Source: Gonapodya prolifera JEL478 (Eukaryota > Monoblepharomycota > Monoblepharidomycetes > Monoblepharidales > Gonapodyaceae). From it: 64,000 nucleotides of DNA. This document shows, one piece after another, positions 48,509 through 61,400 of this stretch; position 1 is the first letter of the stretch; every line of letters starts with the position of its first letter. Location of the stretch: the NCBI GenBank assembly GCA_001574975.1, contig KQ965756.1, positions 222,861 through 286,860 on the forward strand, in the 5' to 3' direction. The notes beneath the pieces are model-generated. The model did not search any database, was not told where the DNA came from, and saw only the letters and a program-made list of their open reading frames with translations. The translations under genes were made by a program, and so were the position numbers.

Positions 48509-50319
48509 TCATCGCTTTCTCACAGGTTCTGGTCTCTGATCCATACCACCCCCGTGGACTTTGGTGGATAGCACTCGCGCCACCGATGTGGCCCTTCCGA
48601 AAAGGCCAGATTGCAACATCCTGGCTTTCGCAAGTCCATGCGTGGTCCACGTCTCAATGAACTTCCGACAGCGATCATTGAGGAGATCGCCCTGGGCCTT
48701 CACAACCATACCCACGAGAATTTTGGGCGGCATACCAAAGGGTCCAATCACAGAGTCTATTTGGGCCCATTCTGTCGGACACGAGAGAGGCTCGACAAAA
48801 TCTGCCACAAACGTTGGTACTCGGAGATTTTGCAGTTTGCGCGGTGTGGATTGAGAGGCAACCAAAAATAGGGCGATGGAGTTGTAGAAAATCGTCTAAA
48901 AAGAAAGGGGTTGGTAAGTGGACCCATCATAAAGGATATCAGACGAAGCGGTTGATCCTTGGACATACGTACAAACTCTACTCTCGGTATTGAACCACCG
49001 GGATCCCCTTCGTTTCTCCGCGGAACATAAGTGATGCTCCACTGAAGCGAGTCCACATCTTTCTAGATATTCGAACATTCGGAACGTTAGCAAAAGGGTC
49101 AACGACAATGTCATTTAGTGCTACTCAAGGTGAACTCACTTGCTTGTACTCCCAACCTCGCTGAATCCGCAACTCGTCCGTGCCGAGAATTCCCATCAAT
49201 TCCTTGTAAGTCGCTTCTGTTGCGCTCTTCCAGGAAAGTCGAATCTCGAATTCTTTTCCCTCCGAATCCGGAATATGCAAAATGTCTTGAGACGGTGTCG
49301 AAGAGCTCGTGCTGGGGTATTGAGTGAGAGGAATGATGGTGCTTCCCGGGTAGCTCAGAACCGAGAGGCGGTCAGAATCCGGGACCTGGCCGGAAACATA
49401 CGGCCGGAACGTCGCAAAGTCCTCATATGATATTGGGGTATTAGGACCTCGAACTGGGGGTGATAGAAGTCGGGATTCTGGCGCTGAGAATGGTCTCTCA
49501 GGTACTGAGTCAACATCATCATGGAACTCCTCCACAATGAAAGGGAGAGAAAAGGGAACGACGTTTCCTCCGGGGGTGACGAACGTTGCCTTAGCTGTAT
49601 GTGACCGGGAGAGCGAGGGGTGGGCAATCCGAACCTCTCCCACCAGTCCTCCAGGCAAATCCATCACTGTGTTGCGATCTCCATCCGATACTATAGACGG
49701 TTGCCAACCATCACTTGATCGGTTCGGCATAGGAAGTGACCGCGTTCCTCTCGGTTTGTCCATCTCGCTTGCGAGCTGCAAGCGCTCAAGCTCGGTCCGA
49801 AGCTGATGGACATCGGGACGATATCGCCTGAGAGTTGGTGCTAGGTCAGAGCCATCACTGAACGATCCCTCCCGGAAGGAAGAAGAGCCTTTTGAACTGG
49901 AGCGATCTGTCACCCTCCTCCTTCCGTCGACCTCATGCGCGGCCACAAAGTCAGCAACTGTGAAGATTGTATCGGGTGTGCTGAGCCCGGAAGGCTGCTT
50001 AGTGGGGAGGGTGTTCATGCAAGTAGAATTTGACACTCGCAACTTTGCAGCCACATACCGGAACCACCCCAGCGTCCTGCTGTCCAGCATTTCGGTCGCT
50101 GGTTTTCGTATCCGTTGAAATCTCGAGCGGCTCAAGCACTCCCGGGGTCATCGTGCCTGTTCGGACCGCTGTTTCCGTGGTGGTGTTGAAGGCAGTTGCC
50201 TCTCGGTGGTTTTCCAGGGGGAAAACAAGGACGGTCCGCTCTCTCGTAACCGAAAGTTCTCCCAACACGCTACGCGTTGAAACGCTTTGGTTAAGAATTT
50301 TGGTTTGCGGTTTGGTCAC
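48509..50319 (-). CDS. Unrecognised protein with charged, disordered middle region
   Basis: Exons on the complement: 48895-48509, 49062-48973, 49997-49140, and an upstream exon ending at 50059 that is open to 50319. Phase holds across these junctions (one AAG acceptor at 49998). At least 500 residues. The middle exon is Ser/Pro/Arg-rich with a short coiled-coil-like HQLRTELERLQLASEMD. The C-terminal part looks folded: ITYVPRRNEGDPG, IFYNSIALFLVAS, FVADFVEPLSCPTEWAQIDS, MPPKILVGMVVKAQGDLLND. I do not recognise the family. The start codon is unresolved; an ATG at 50398 opening MFSCCKAGG could be exon 1 but the splice phase does not fit. Confidence 0.6.
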
Positions 50320-50639
50320 GAGGTGGATCCACGTGCGGCGCGAATGTGAGTGCCTTTACCTGGCGGAAGCAAACCTCCGGCCTTGCAACAGCTAAACATG
50401 AGAAGCATCACTGCTGTCACTTTTTATCTGCACATGTTGATAATGTACCTTTTATGAAAGACTAATGGCCCTTCCTTCTCGAAAGTAAACATGGAACTTC
50501 GTTAGGAAATCAGACTGGAAGTCTTCAAATCTCAGCTCGTTTGCAACAGTTCAGAAATCTAGGTGTTCGCGTTGTGCTGCGGCCAGTGCATTGGCCACTT
50601 TTCTGAAATTTTGCAAGTCACGAGAACTCGGAGGGCGCG

Positions 50640-51746
50640 ATGAACATCGGGACATTCGCTGCGTCCAAGAGCCACGGCCTCCATGCAGTGCTGTTGCGCC
50701 CAGCAATCGCTTGTCGCCGAAACCTCCTCACCACCCGTACTCTCCTGGATTCCACAGAGGCAACACTTCCACCAAACCCAAAAGCAGCCCGCCGGGCGGA
50801 GAACCGAGCTGCGCTACTGGAGCATCGGGAGAGGTTACGTGAAGTTCGGAGGGCGTACGCAGAGGAGGTCGCGGAGGGAGCCAAGGTGGCCGAAGAGAGG
50901 GAACAACGACGGTCGTTGAGGCGCGTCGAGGCTGCGAAACGAAAGCACGAATCCATTCTAGAGGCCCTCAAGGCGAAAAGGGGGGAAGGGGGCTTTTCCG
51001 GGGGGGAGCGAACGAAGAATCCAAATCTGGACGAACTCCTTCAGAAACTTGAATCGGAGGAGAAGGAGCTGGAAAGTTTTGTGAGCTCGGTGTCAGGGTC
51101 GAGAGGTGGTGGTACAGCTACCGTTTCTCCTTCAACCGATGGAACAGCACCCGGATCAACAGATGCCGATCCAATCGTAAACCAAAGGAAAAGCTTGTGG
51201 CGCCGCCTCTCCTCCATCCGGCGCGCCCAGCGATTCCAAAACTTCCTTTCTACCGAGGCACGAAATTCCGAAAATCGCGTTGCGACGCTCCTCGCTCTTT
51301 TCCACGACTCTGACCGCTTCGTCACAAGGAACAACTTGGAGGCGAAACTGGACGAGGCCTTTTCGACCCGCAGCAGCGGTTTAGCGAGTGCTTCGTGGGA
51401 TTCGTACCGTGCTGCCTCTCGCTCTGGCACATTGGATGGTGCTGCCCGGGAGAAAGCTGAGCGTATAGCCTCGGAGAGGTCAACAGCGCTCTCCGATGCC
51501 CTCAATGGGCTTCCAGAGGAGACTGCCGACCCTGTTTCCAGTGCGGCGAGGTCTGGAAGAGCCGGCTTGGGCTTATTTGACGACCTGTTCGGAATTGGTG
51601 GAGGAAGTAGTTCTGGATCTCAGAAAAGGGACTCTGTGTTGGAGGTGCGGGAACGAGTTCAGCGGTATAAAGAGAGAGTTGCGCGAAAGCGGCGGGGGGA
51701 GTTGGACGATGATGAAAGGGCTCCGCCGGGTGTAGGACAGTGGTGA
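50640..51746 (+). CDS. Mitochondrial small-subunit ribosomal protein mS26-like (Pet123-like)
   Basis: Single exon, 368 residues, starting at the ATG after a short AT-rich flank. The N-terminus is basic and free of acids for about 35 residues (MNIGTFAASKSHGLHAVLLR), as expected for a matrix presequence. A long charged helix follows: LLEHRERLREVRRAYAEEVA, then EEREQRRSLRRVEAAKRKHE. A conserved block, RFVTRNNLEAKLDEAF, lies near residue 225 and fits the FITRENLEARVEAAL-type motif of mS26. Fungal Pet123 belongs to this family. It would act in the mitoribosome small subunit. Divergent from the minus-strand gene upstream, so the two may share a promoter. The C-terminal Gly/Ser and Arg-rich tail is not conserved. 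Confidence 0.6.
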   Translation: MNIGTFAASKSHGLHAVLLRPAIACRRNLLTTRTLLDSTEATLPPNPKAARRAENRAALLEHRERLREVRRAYAEEVAEGAKVAEEREQRRSLRRVEAAKRKHESILEALKAKRGEGGFSGGERTKNPNLDELLQKLESEEKELESFVSSVSGSRGGGTATVSPSTDGTAPGSTDADPIVNQRKSLWRRLSSIRRAQRFQNFLSTEARNSENRVATLLALFHDSDRFVTRNNLEAKLDEAFSTRSSGLASASWDSYRAASRSGTLDGAAREKAERIASERSTALSDALNGLPEETADPVSSAARSGRAGLGLFDDLFGIGGGSSSGSQKRDSVLEVRERVQRYKERVARKRRGELDDDERAPPGVGQW

Positions 51747-52265
51747 ACTCGTCGTAGGCAATCATTAGGTACGGAAGAAATAAGAAGAATGTGACGTGAA
51801 ATACCAGGATTCCTGGTACACCGATCGCAATTCACCATACAATAATATGTAAGTTTGTACTCACTCTCCACGTCGTGATTCACCCTCAAGGGGGCGGGTG
51901 CGTGACGGAGGTGGTCTTAATGAGGAGTAGAACTTTCGCAACCAAGTGGGAGATAATGGCCCAGATTCGAAATTCGGAGGAAGAAAATAGGTAAGTTTGA
52001 CGTAGATAGCGCCCACTTTAGCCGCCCCGACCAGTTCTTGATGTTGGCGGGAATTGTATACTGCTTAAACCAGTACCGGTATTTCCCAGTCGCAAACTGT
52101 TTGAATTTACACACCAAGGGTCGAGGTAGGCGGACACGGCAGACACGGGGCTATAGTTGAGACGTCGTCGTCCCCAAGTTCTACCTTCCAAGATTTCAGA
52201 TGAGGCTTGTGACTTCGAACACTCCTCGACCCCCGTTCAACCCCTCATCTCCAAAATCGGTACAA
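51747..52265. other. Intergenic, no gene seen
   Basis: 3' flank of the ribosomal protein gene. CpG content is still normal; it falls off abruptly near 52.27 kb where the transposon block begins. Confidence 0.5.
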
Positions 52266-54790
52266 GGTGAAGAGTTGGGTGTTGTCTCAAACTCCTGCTT
52301 GACATACTCTTCCCACCACCCAATGGGCATCCTGGGGAGACAGTCATTGATGAGCTGCTGAGTTTGTCAGCAGTGGAGATGCTCCCACGTGTCTGCACAG
52401 AACTTGTTCTGGTGATCACCAGGATTGCAGAATGATGCACTGGATGCTACAGGACTGAAACAGGATACCTGCACACCCCTGACCCACCTGCAGCAGACAC
52501 CCCCGGAGGCAGGAACAAGCCAGGGGAGCCAGGGTAAGTGCCCCTTGATGTTGTGTTTTGGGGTGACCCAAACCCATTTGACCCCCGCAACCTGCAGGGT
52601 AAGCACTGAACACATGCATAGTTTCTATCTTGGGTACTGCAAGCGTGGTTTGGAAGTGTTGCGGGGTGAGTGACACTGCTGAAACAGGCAGATGGACTGC
52701 CCTTAGCTCTTGATGTTGGTGGCTGTGGTCTGGATTTCAGACCGCAACAGACCACCTGTGATGCTGCCAACAGACAGCAGACAGACGGGGTTTGGCTCAA
52801 ATGGGCATATGGTATGCTGGTTCCATGAGGCTGCTGAAACAGGCAGGTGGATGGACAAAGGCAGTTGTTTCGTTTTGGGAGCATGGGTGTTGGGTGACAT
52901 TTGGCAATGCTCTTGGATCTCCCCCAGGGCTCTTTGGAATTGCTGGCTGGATCAAGGTGAGTGTTTTGGGCACTGTCTGGGCATTGGTGTTGGTCCCACT
53001 TTTTTTATTTTGTCATGGTTGTGTGCCATCTCTGTATGGTGGACTGTCCCTCCCTGCTTGCAGGGAGGTACTATACAGCATGGCGCTATCTACCTGGGAG
53101 ATGATCAACTCCCCTAGGTACTTGTTGGCATGGCAGAGCTTTGTCTAAACTTGGTTCCTGGATACATCTTTGGATGCTCAGCTACAGACAGGATCAGAGT
53201 TGAAGAGGAGAGTCCAGAGGTGGGACTTCAAAGGCAAAGGAGCAACATGGTGACACATGATGGAGAGTTGGAGCAAGCGTCAATGTGGGTGGAATTGAAA
53301 GGGAGCATCAATTTGTCAAAGTTCTGAGAAATGTAGAAAAGGTATGGTAAGTACCAACATAACATCTCACCCTAATAAGAGTCAAACATTTATTTCCTGA
53401 GATCTATTACTCTGGTATTTTTCCTGTTCATGTCACACTGACATCCACTAATGTGGAATATATAGAGTAGTATGAGTGTTGGGTATTAGCTGCTGTGCCA
53501 CGACTGTGGGGTGCGGGTTTAGATGTGCACACCTGCAGGACGTGCCCTAAGTTTGGCATCACGTTTCTGCAGGTGAGTTCCATGCACATTACAAGTTGTT
53601 ATGTATATTTGATCACACATACACGTTCCTGCAGATTACAGGCTTGTGCAGCTCACCTAGGTTGTGTAGCAGTTCAGCTGAGATTTGGGGAGCTTGCTTT
53701 GATTGCCAGGCTAAGCCACTAAAGAAGTCCTTGCTCAGATCCCTCCAAATCTCTACAAACGTTTCACCATCACTTGGATGTTCATTGGGTTTTGATATAA
53801 TTTTTGTAGTTAAGTCTGGTGGGGAAAATAGGACTGCAAATATGCCTTAATATCTACAGAACTTCCACTGAGAGGTGAGAATCTGTACAAGCTAACAATG
53901 CACATCAAGTTGACACTTTCTTTCAATAAAAATTTTAACATTGCTTCTATTCTAGGCACAGGCTTCTTTTCTCTTCCAGCTATGCCACCTCTGCCACACT
54001 CTGCTCCAACTACCCAGTGAGGGGAAAGCTCAGATGTTACCCTTGACATTATGCCTCCAATCTGGTGTCTCCTTTCATGCTCCCCCCACACCTTGCATGC
54101 CTGTTTGCCTGTTCCATCTGCCAAGGTAAGTTGAGTACTGCTGGTGCTAGAGTGTGAGAGTGTCTGGCATAATACTACTTCAGTGCCTCATTGGTGTGGT
54201 TCAGGTACCTGGTACACATTCCACACAGAGTGCTAACCCTTTTTTGGGACATCTAAGATGTGATACACTGTCCAGTGTCCACTAAACTTCCACCTCATTG
54301 TTGTCAAGGGTGTGGGCTGTGCAGGGGCAATGGTGCAATCTGTCCTACTACTTCACCCTCAACATAGTATTCCAGCAGTACAGTATGGAAGATGCTGTGA
54401 ATGTGGAGGTAAGGTGGTTGTAGGTACAGAAGATAGCTGTGCTGAGTTGCTCAGTCATCTGGGAGTAGGTAAGGGGTTGATGGGTTATTAGGGGCACTCT
54501 GAGGGTGCCGCAGAGGTGGCACAGCACAAGAGATAGTGCAAGAGTAGGGTGGACTTTAGGTTTCCCAGTAGAGCACTGTTGTCCAGGGTGGGCTGCCAGC
54601 AAGGGCACAAAGATGTATTTGTTTGTTTCTGACATACACATTGTTCTGTTGACGCATATTATGGGACGGAGTGAATGACCAGTCACAGTGGGCTCTATTG
54701 GGTTTTGGATAACCTCTCTGCCTTGCAAACCATCTGAGGTGACACCAATCACAATGCATCCACAATTCTAAGAAGCATACTGCTTACCAT
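52266..54790. mobile_element. Unclassified CpG-depleted relic sequence
   Basis: TG/CA-rich, nearly CpG-free DNA with broken frames on both strands (for example 52447-52884 - and 52792-53148 +). No transposase or reverse transcriptase motif is visible. It carries the second copy of the repeat found at 6758-6980. Confidence 0.5.
53438..53670 (+). repeat. Dispersed repeat, copy 2
   Basis: Partner of 6758-6980 in the same orientation. Contains atatatag near 53457, the intron-like 62-nt segment 53573-53634 and the same 3' end (gctcacctaggttgtgtagc). Confidence 0.75.
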
Positions 54791-54799
54791 GGGAAGGTT

Positions 54800-56660
54800 A
54801 GTGACTATCTCAGCATTTGTTCTTTTGCTGTCAACACACCGTCACCCTTCACAAAAGTCTTTTATCATGGGAGGTACATATCCTACAGACATACCAGATA
54901 CTGAGGTTCTCACAGCAAATACTCAGGAGCTGGAGAGTGCTGCGTTTGGTGACAGCAAGAAGATTACCTTGACCTCCACAAATTCCTCCATCAATGCCCA
55001 CCTCCTTATTGTCACATGTCTCCAGCAGTGGGTTAATGACCTTCAGGCACATTGGAGAGGGAGCAAGAAGCAAGGCTCACCACGGCTCAGAAGAAAACTA
55101 ATGATGATGTAAGCAATATCAAACTACCCCATCCTGACTCTTACAACAGAGAATTTGGAGGTAAATATGCAGCAGTCCAAGTTGATTTGGACTGCTCCAT
55201 CAAATACTACGCCAACAAATTCACAAATGACAACAAGAAGCTCATCTTCCTTCAATCTTGGTTGGGGCCAGCAATGCTTTGGTTTATCAAGGTCATCAGC
55301 AACATGGGCCTTGCTGATTACACAGATGCCGTCTTGGAAGTGGACAAACACTTCAAGGATCCCGACGCCACAGCAGGCACCAAGAAAGATCCTCAGGCTC
55401 TCTGCTGGAAGCAAGCAACAGTCCAGTTCTATGATCACCAAGCCCCAGTGGAATGACTTGCCTGTATTGCTGGCTATCACCCTCATACATCAATGCATTG
55501 AAAGTAACATCACTGGCTTACTTCCTAACTGAGCTTGGTAAATACTCTGACTATGGCAAGTGCAATTATGAAGACCTCATCAAGAAGGTGGCATGGCTTG
55601 ACATATGGCTGACAAAAATTCCACCTGCACCAAAGCAAAGCAATACCACAACTCCAACATGAGTGTCATGAACAACTCCTGGTCTGGTTTGTGCCTATCA
55701 CACCCCACAAGGATTTCCTCTCAAACATACTACCAAAGAGTGTGAATGGATTAAGGCCAACCCAGAAGCAATGAGAAGAAAGCAAATCAATTTGGCTGAA
55801 GCTAGCACAAGGGTGCCAGCTCCAAAAGGACAGAGCCCACCAGATTTTCAGCAAGCCCTGGGGACACATGGAGACAGGTGCCACAGATGTTGTACTGGGA
55901 ATGCCTTGGCTCCATAGAGAGAACCCAACTGCCATACCATGTCACCAAATTCAATTCCGGTCCTGCCCACAAACCCACATCCCATCATGGCAGAGCTACT
56001 TCACAGCTTTGAAATGTATTGCTACCCTGTGCTGCAAGGAGAATTTGAACTACCTCCACATGTTCCACAACAGTACAAGCGTTTTGCATGGTTGTTCAAT
56101 AAGGATCTTGCAAATCAACTCCCACCAATCCAGGGTCCTGGAGTGGAACTTTGTGTTGAAATGATCAAAGGGAAAGAGTTGCCCAAAACTTGGAAACTGT
56201 ATCCCCTCAATCCAGCAGCACTCCAAGGAGTTTGCAAACTTGTGGACTTGTATTCAAAGACTGGACAGATCTAGGCTTTGGCTTCAGATCCAGCTTGAAA
56301 GATGTTTGCACAAAAGCAAGGAATGGGAATTTACCATGTCATGATGGATCTACAATGGAAGAGTGCCACCATCAAATCTGATGGCTACCAGCCACCCAAC
56401 TTGCAATGCTACTGTACACCACTTGGCTGGACAGACGCACTAAACCAAAGTGGACTTCAAGAAGTGTTACAGGCAATTCTGGGTTGATCCCACCATGGTA
56501 CATCTTCACACGTTCACTACACCAGAGCGAAAGTTTGGATCACTGGTACTGTTTGAAGGATGGAAGACAGCAGTGGGACATGCACAGCATAATTTTGGAT
56601 CTCATTTGTGCAAAGTTTCCAGACCACAACATATACGTTGTCAATAGAGGGGATAGTACG
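54800..56660 (+). mobile_element. Ty3/gypsy-type retrotransposon relic (Gag, protease edge, RT)
   Basis: Three consecutive signatures on the plus strand. Gag-like: KLPHPDSYNREFGGKYAAV ... FLQSWLGPAMLWFIKVI (55120-55300). Retropepsin C-terminal end: ATDVVLGMPWLHRENP (55875-55925). Reverse transcriptase N-terminal part: HVPQQYKRFAWLFNKDLAN (56060-56115) and ELPKTWKLYPLNPAALQGVC, then MMDLQW and MDFKKCYRQFWVDPTMVHLH (56450-56510) where an intact RT continues toward the catalytic YxDD. Frames are broken repeatedly, no integrase was seen, and no long terminal repeats could be assigned. Strong CpG depletion. Inactive. Confidence 0.65.
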
Positions 56661-57375
56661 TAGTAAATGGAAGGGTCTGTGGCATGGAGTGTTGTATAGG
56701 GGCCAGTAGCAACACAACGGCAGAGGCAAATAGAGGACAGGGGGGCAGAACTAAACCAGCAGACGCTGCCCAGGCTTTTGTGCCTGGATGACCCACTGGA
56801 CCCTGCTTACAGAGAATAAAACACATGTGCACTTGCAGCTAGAGATGTGTTCCCAGTTGTCCACTAAGAAAACCCTTCCATCTTTGCTTTGTATTTGCGT
56901 TGCAGTCACCCTCAAGATAGTAGGGTCTTGGAAGGGCTGCCTCTGCAAAGGGTTTTCCAGACCCAAACATTCAGTGGTAAATGGAAGGGGGTCACCTTTC
57001 CACCCAATCTTACTTTGGCAAGATTTTCCATTGAATTGGCAACCTCCAAGCAAAAGAATCACTGGACAATGTTTGCAGCAACCCATTCCGTCAATTGCCT
57101 GCACTTGCTGCCCTCTTGAAGGGGATTTGGGACCAGTTGACCTCCCTGCCAATGTTGCCACCACAAAATATTGCTCAATGCTCTTCCAAGTGCACTTTGA
57201 GTGACAGAAGAGCTTCTAAAGCCGCAGTGGAGGGAGGTTCAAAAGGCAAGAAGATGCAAACTGGACATCAACCATCCGCCTTTGTTGTAGGTTGTTCTAT
57301 ACATTTGAATTAGTCTGTGTTCTTACTTTGGTGATCTTCTTGTTTTCAGGGAGGGTCATGACAGAATGCCAGCAA
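56661..57375. other. CpG-poor sequence, not assigned
   Basis: Broken frames (for example 56788-57204 +) with no recognised motif. An AATAAA near 56814 could be a polyadenylation signal of the upstream element. Confidence 0.3.
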
Positions 57376-58457
57376 CCAAAATCAAGGCAAAGAAGTAAAA
57401 GACATTGCAGAAGAAGAAAAAAACAATGGAAGGGTCAACAGGAGCAGTGAAGGCAGCAGCTCTGATAATACAGTTCTGCCATCCCACATCAACCCACCAA
57501 GCCAAGCTTGGCGTGGCAAAACCATCAAGGTGCTTTTAGGGTGGCTACCACACCTTTCCCCACACATTGAGGCTCAAAATTTAGATTGGAAAGGAGCTTA
57601 CAAGCAGTTTTGGAATTTCTTCAAAGAGGAACACGGACACAGAGGAAAAAAATTGTCTGGGACGCTCAACCAGGGTTCTTGGAAAAGTGCAGTTTGTGGA
57701 CAGTGGAAGAGCTCAAAGACAGAGCCCAAAGTGGGGAAGGGACAGGAGGAAGGGTTCAAATCCTTCCAAGTGACTACCACACTGGAGACTTGGAGCCAAT
57801 ATGGAAGATGGTATGATTGGAACTGGTAGTATTGTCACTGTAGTATGCCAACTTTTTTTTGCTATTTTCAGGCTGTAATTTGTCATCATCTTGGCAGAGA
57901 TGGTTTGTTTGCCATGATGCAAACAGAGAATTACATCAAGCGGGATCAGGAAGTCCAAAAGGAATCATACATGAAGGAGCTTAATAATTGCTTGGATCTT
58001 GCTGAAAGGAGTGGCTGTGAGTTTGGTGTGGAGTTTGTTGCAACTAAGCTACATCAACTAATTGAACATCATGCTACTGTAATACAGAGGACATTGCTAT
58101 TCCACACAACCCACCACCTGAACCTCCTCTTGTCATTCTTTTACCCCAGTGCAGTCATTGCAAGGCGCACTCTTGTCTTTGCCCCAGCTTTTCAGCTGCT
58201 CTACCAGCATCCACTATTGCAATGGCACCATCAATTCCAGCTCTAACACCAACAACAATATTGCATCAAGTGCTTAACGGGCCAGCTGACCCCATTTCAA
58301 ATCTTTTGACAAGATCAGCCACAGACAGAATGTCATCCAGTGCTCCCGCTTCATCTTCTGGGCAAACACCACAAGAAGTGCCACATGCACAGCCTGCAAG
58401 CAGCAGCGTTGGCAATTCTTCACCATCACCAGTGTTCATTATCAAGCCATTGCCACT
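57376..58457 (+). pseudogene. Unknown coding sequence, 5' part, split by the hAT insertion
   Basis: Plausible exons on the plus strand: SHINPPSQAWRGKTIKVLLG (57480-57540), a charged part near 57600-57830, RDGLFAMMQTENYIKRDQEV (57895-57960) with LAERSGCEFGVEFVATKLHQ, and a Ser/Pro-rich part ending FIIKPLPLCK at the insertion point. CpG-poor like the elements around it, so it may itself belong to a mobile element. Family not recognised. Confidence 0.4.
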
Positions 58458-58465
58458 GTGCAAGC
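58458..58465. repeat. hAT target-site duplication, left (GTGCAAGC)
   Basis: Pairs with 62560-62567 (GTGCTAGC). Confidence 0.85.
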
Positions 58466-61400
58466 TAGGGTTGCAACTGGGTCAGGTCGGGTTGGGTTTC
58501 ACCCCTTTTGGGTCAATCCGTCTCAGGTCAGTGACCATTCAGGCAGCACTCAGGTTGGGTCAGGCCAGAGCCTGACCTGACTTTCCAGTGGGGTTTGAAC
58601 CCAACAAGTTCTAATTTTTTTTTGCTTCCAAAATGTATTTATCTTTCACAGCAAATCACTTAAAACAGTACGACAACATAAGATGTACATTCTATAAAAG
58701 TGGAAGGCCCACCACCAGCCCCCTCCATACATTGACAAAGGTCCCTCCACAATCCACATGTTGCTGACAACACTAAACCTTGATAGGAAGTTTAGTAGAA
58801 AGTATAGACAAGAGCAATAGTGTTGACAAAATCATATCCAAACCAAGACGGTTTCTCTTATCCATCACAACATCCCCAGCCTTGGAGAACAGGCGCTCAC
58901 AATCCACACTTGTTGCCACAAGCCCCAAATAGTCCTGCGCCATCCGTGACAATGTTGGATACTGTCAAGTGCCAACCAACTGCAATAATCACAGATGAAT
59001 GCAGTTTGGGAAGCCAATCGCACTCAACTCACCTTCCACCAATCCAGTGGATCACTCAATGGAGGTTCCACATGAGATGCCAGGTAGTCCATTAGCTCAT
59101 CGCAATCATCCAGACGTTGGCGTTGTACTCCACGTTCCTCATCTTCCTCAGGCCTTGCGAACAAGATCCCATTGTAATAATCAAGGCTGGTTCCTTGATG
59201 CTGTTGCGGTGGGACAATCTCAACAAAGACAGCAGTCTTGTAGTCACAAACAAATACTGCGCAAACCATTCCACTGTTGTAGGTTGGGGCATTAGAAGAT
59301 TGCCACAGAATCACTGTTGCTCCACTCACACATATTCATCAATCTCTTCAACTGTCCATCTGACGTTCAAAAGCACTTGCGTTTTGAATCAGGGATCAAG
59401 AACCAATGAGACCAATTGAGCTATTACACAAAGTTTAACACGATGTAAAAAGCACTCACCAGTTGCGATAGCATAAGCCGGAACCTTCAGAGACCTCCAG
59501 TAGTACTCACGTATCTTATCCTGTGAAGCCCCTGCTGCATTAGCTGTCCAAACTCAAAGCTGCTTCTGGAACAACGCCTGTATAAGATTCATGTAACCAG
59601 TGGTGGCCTTCTCCTGAATTGTAGCCAGACTACCCAGAAGCATATCAAAGCAAGGAACCACAAAGGAAAGTGTTGGGGAGTTCTCCTTCATCATCGGCAC
59701 AGAGAGTTTCTTGAAGGGTTCCAGTATGTTGACGACTGCTTTTACCTGGCAAATGACATAAGTTTTAACTAAAATAGATTTCACTGCTGAACAAACCTGC
59801 GCCCAGTCATTGTCAGATAGCTCATACTTTGCATAAGATCAAAAAATACTTCAAGAGCCTGGGGCATCAAACACATTTAGGAATTCGGGTTAGCTCCGAG
59901 CATGGTAGGAACACGTTAATCATGACTCACCAGGCGTTGTTGCAACATTTGCTAAAGCATGTTTCACATGCTATTCCATTGGGTCCTCACTTCGTTGATA
60001 AGCTCAAGGTATGGGATGTCAGCCTGGCTGCAAGAATTCCAATAGGCGTCCCAATCTTTTGTTGAATGATGCAAGAAGACCACCAAGCACTTGACCTTAA
60101 AGCAAGTGTGCCAGTGCAAGCGCAAAAGCAAGACATGGAAGAGCTCACCTACCTGATCATAAAGTGGCAGCGCCTTCAACACTTCCTCTCCAATATCCCT
60201 TCCATCCAGTGCGTCTCCCTCAATTACGCCACCAGACTTAGTTGCCTTCTTCAATACATTGACAGCTGACTGCGCTCCAAGGTTAGTGATATGGGCAAAG
60301 CAGCAAACCCATGATGTTGACGGCTGGAAGTGGGGCACAAGCTTGTCCTTGTAAAGGGCCACAAGTGCGCAGAGCATGGTCTTGTTGTTACTGGCACTGT
60401 CTGAGACAAGAACAAGCATCTGTGAGAATGCAATTCAAAGTAAAAGCTACAATGTCAATACATCACAAACAACTCACCTTATCCAGGACATGATGCTCCT
60501 GTAGGACTTTCACAAGGGCCTCCATCAAATTATTGCCAGTGTGCTCCCCAATCAGCCATTCAAATCCAATTGTGGGCGTCCAAATCTTCCAATCAGGACC
60601 ATTCCATTTGATAACAATCCCCAGGAACAGCAACCCATTCAACAATGTCCAGGCATCCAACGAAACCAACACTTTTGAGGAGAGTTGCTTGGATGAAACG
60701 TCACATAAATGTACATATGCCAGAAGTTTGCATGTCAAACTCACTGAAAAGTACTGCTGCCATGCCTTTGTCCGTGTTGCAGTCCTCAACTTGATGTCTT
60801 TCATAACGGTTTCATGCCCAATCAGAGGAACGGCAGGGCAAAGAATGCAGAGACAATTCCCCAAGTGTGGATTGTCAGCAACTCTGAAGGGTTGGTTAGT
60901 CATCACAATCCAAGAGATAAAGGCATCTCAGAACACGTCTGCAGAGTATTTCTTGGTAGGGCAGATCAGAGCGTTCCAGAAAACGAGTTATATAATGTAT
61001 AAACTCTGAGCTCACCGGGAGTGCTCCTGTTACCACAGAATCCAACGTTGTCTGGCAGTGGTCAACCAACAAACCACCAAGGTCTTCTGGAATTCGCCCA
61101 GCATGGAGTCACCTAAGGTGCTAGAGATTGACAATGTGTTCCCTTGTTCCCAAATGGTGATTGTGCTGGTGAAAGGCACAGAAAGGATGGGAAACCATTG
61201 GAAAGGTAGCCACTTACAGGCAGAACTTGCACTTCCTGACATCCTTCCCCTTATTAGTTGATTTGTCTGCGTATACAATGACCCACAATTCAGATCCAGG
61301 CCTCTCTCCTGCAGTACTTGCATTTGAAGACGCAATATGGTGGGTGAGTGAGTTGACGGTTGAGCTCCTGTCCTGGGCTTGCCCTTCCACCCGAGCAGGT

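Noticed and set aside
60533-61009. Plus-strand ORF of 158 codons inside the hAT element
   Set aside because: Antisense to the transposase core, which reads as a known family on the minus strand.
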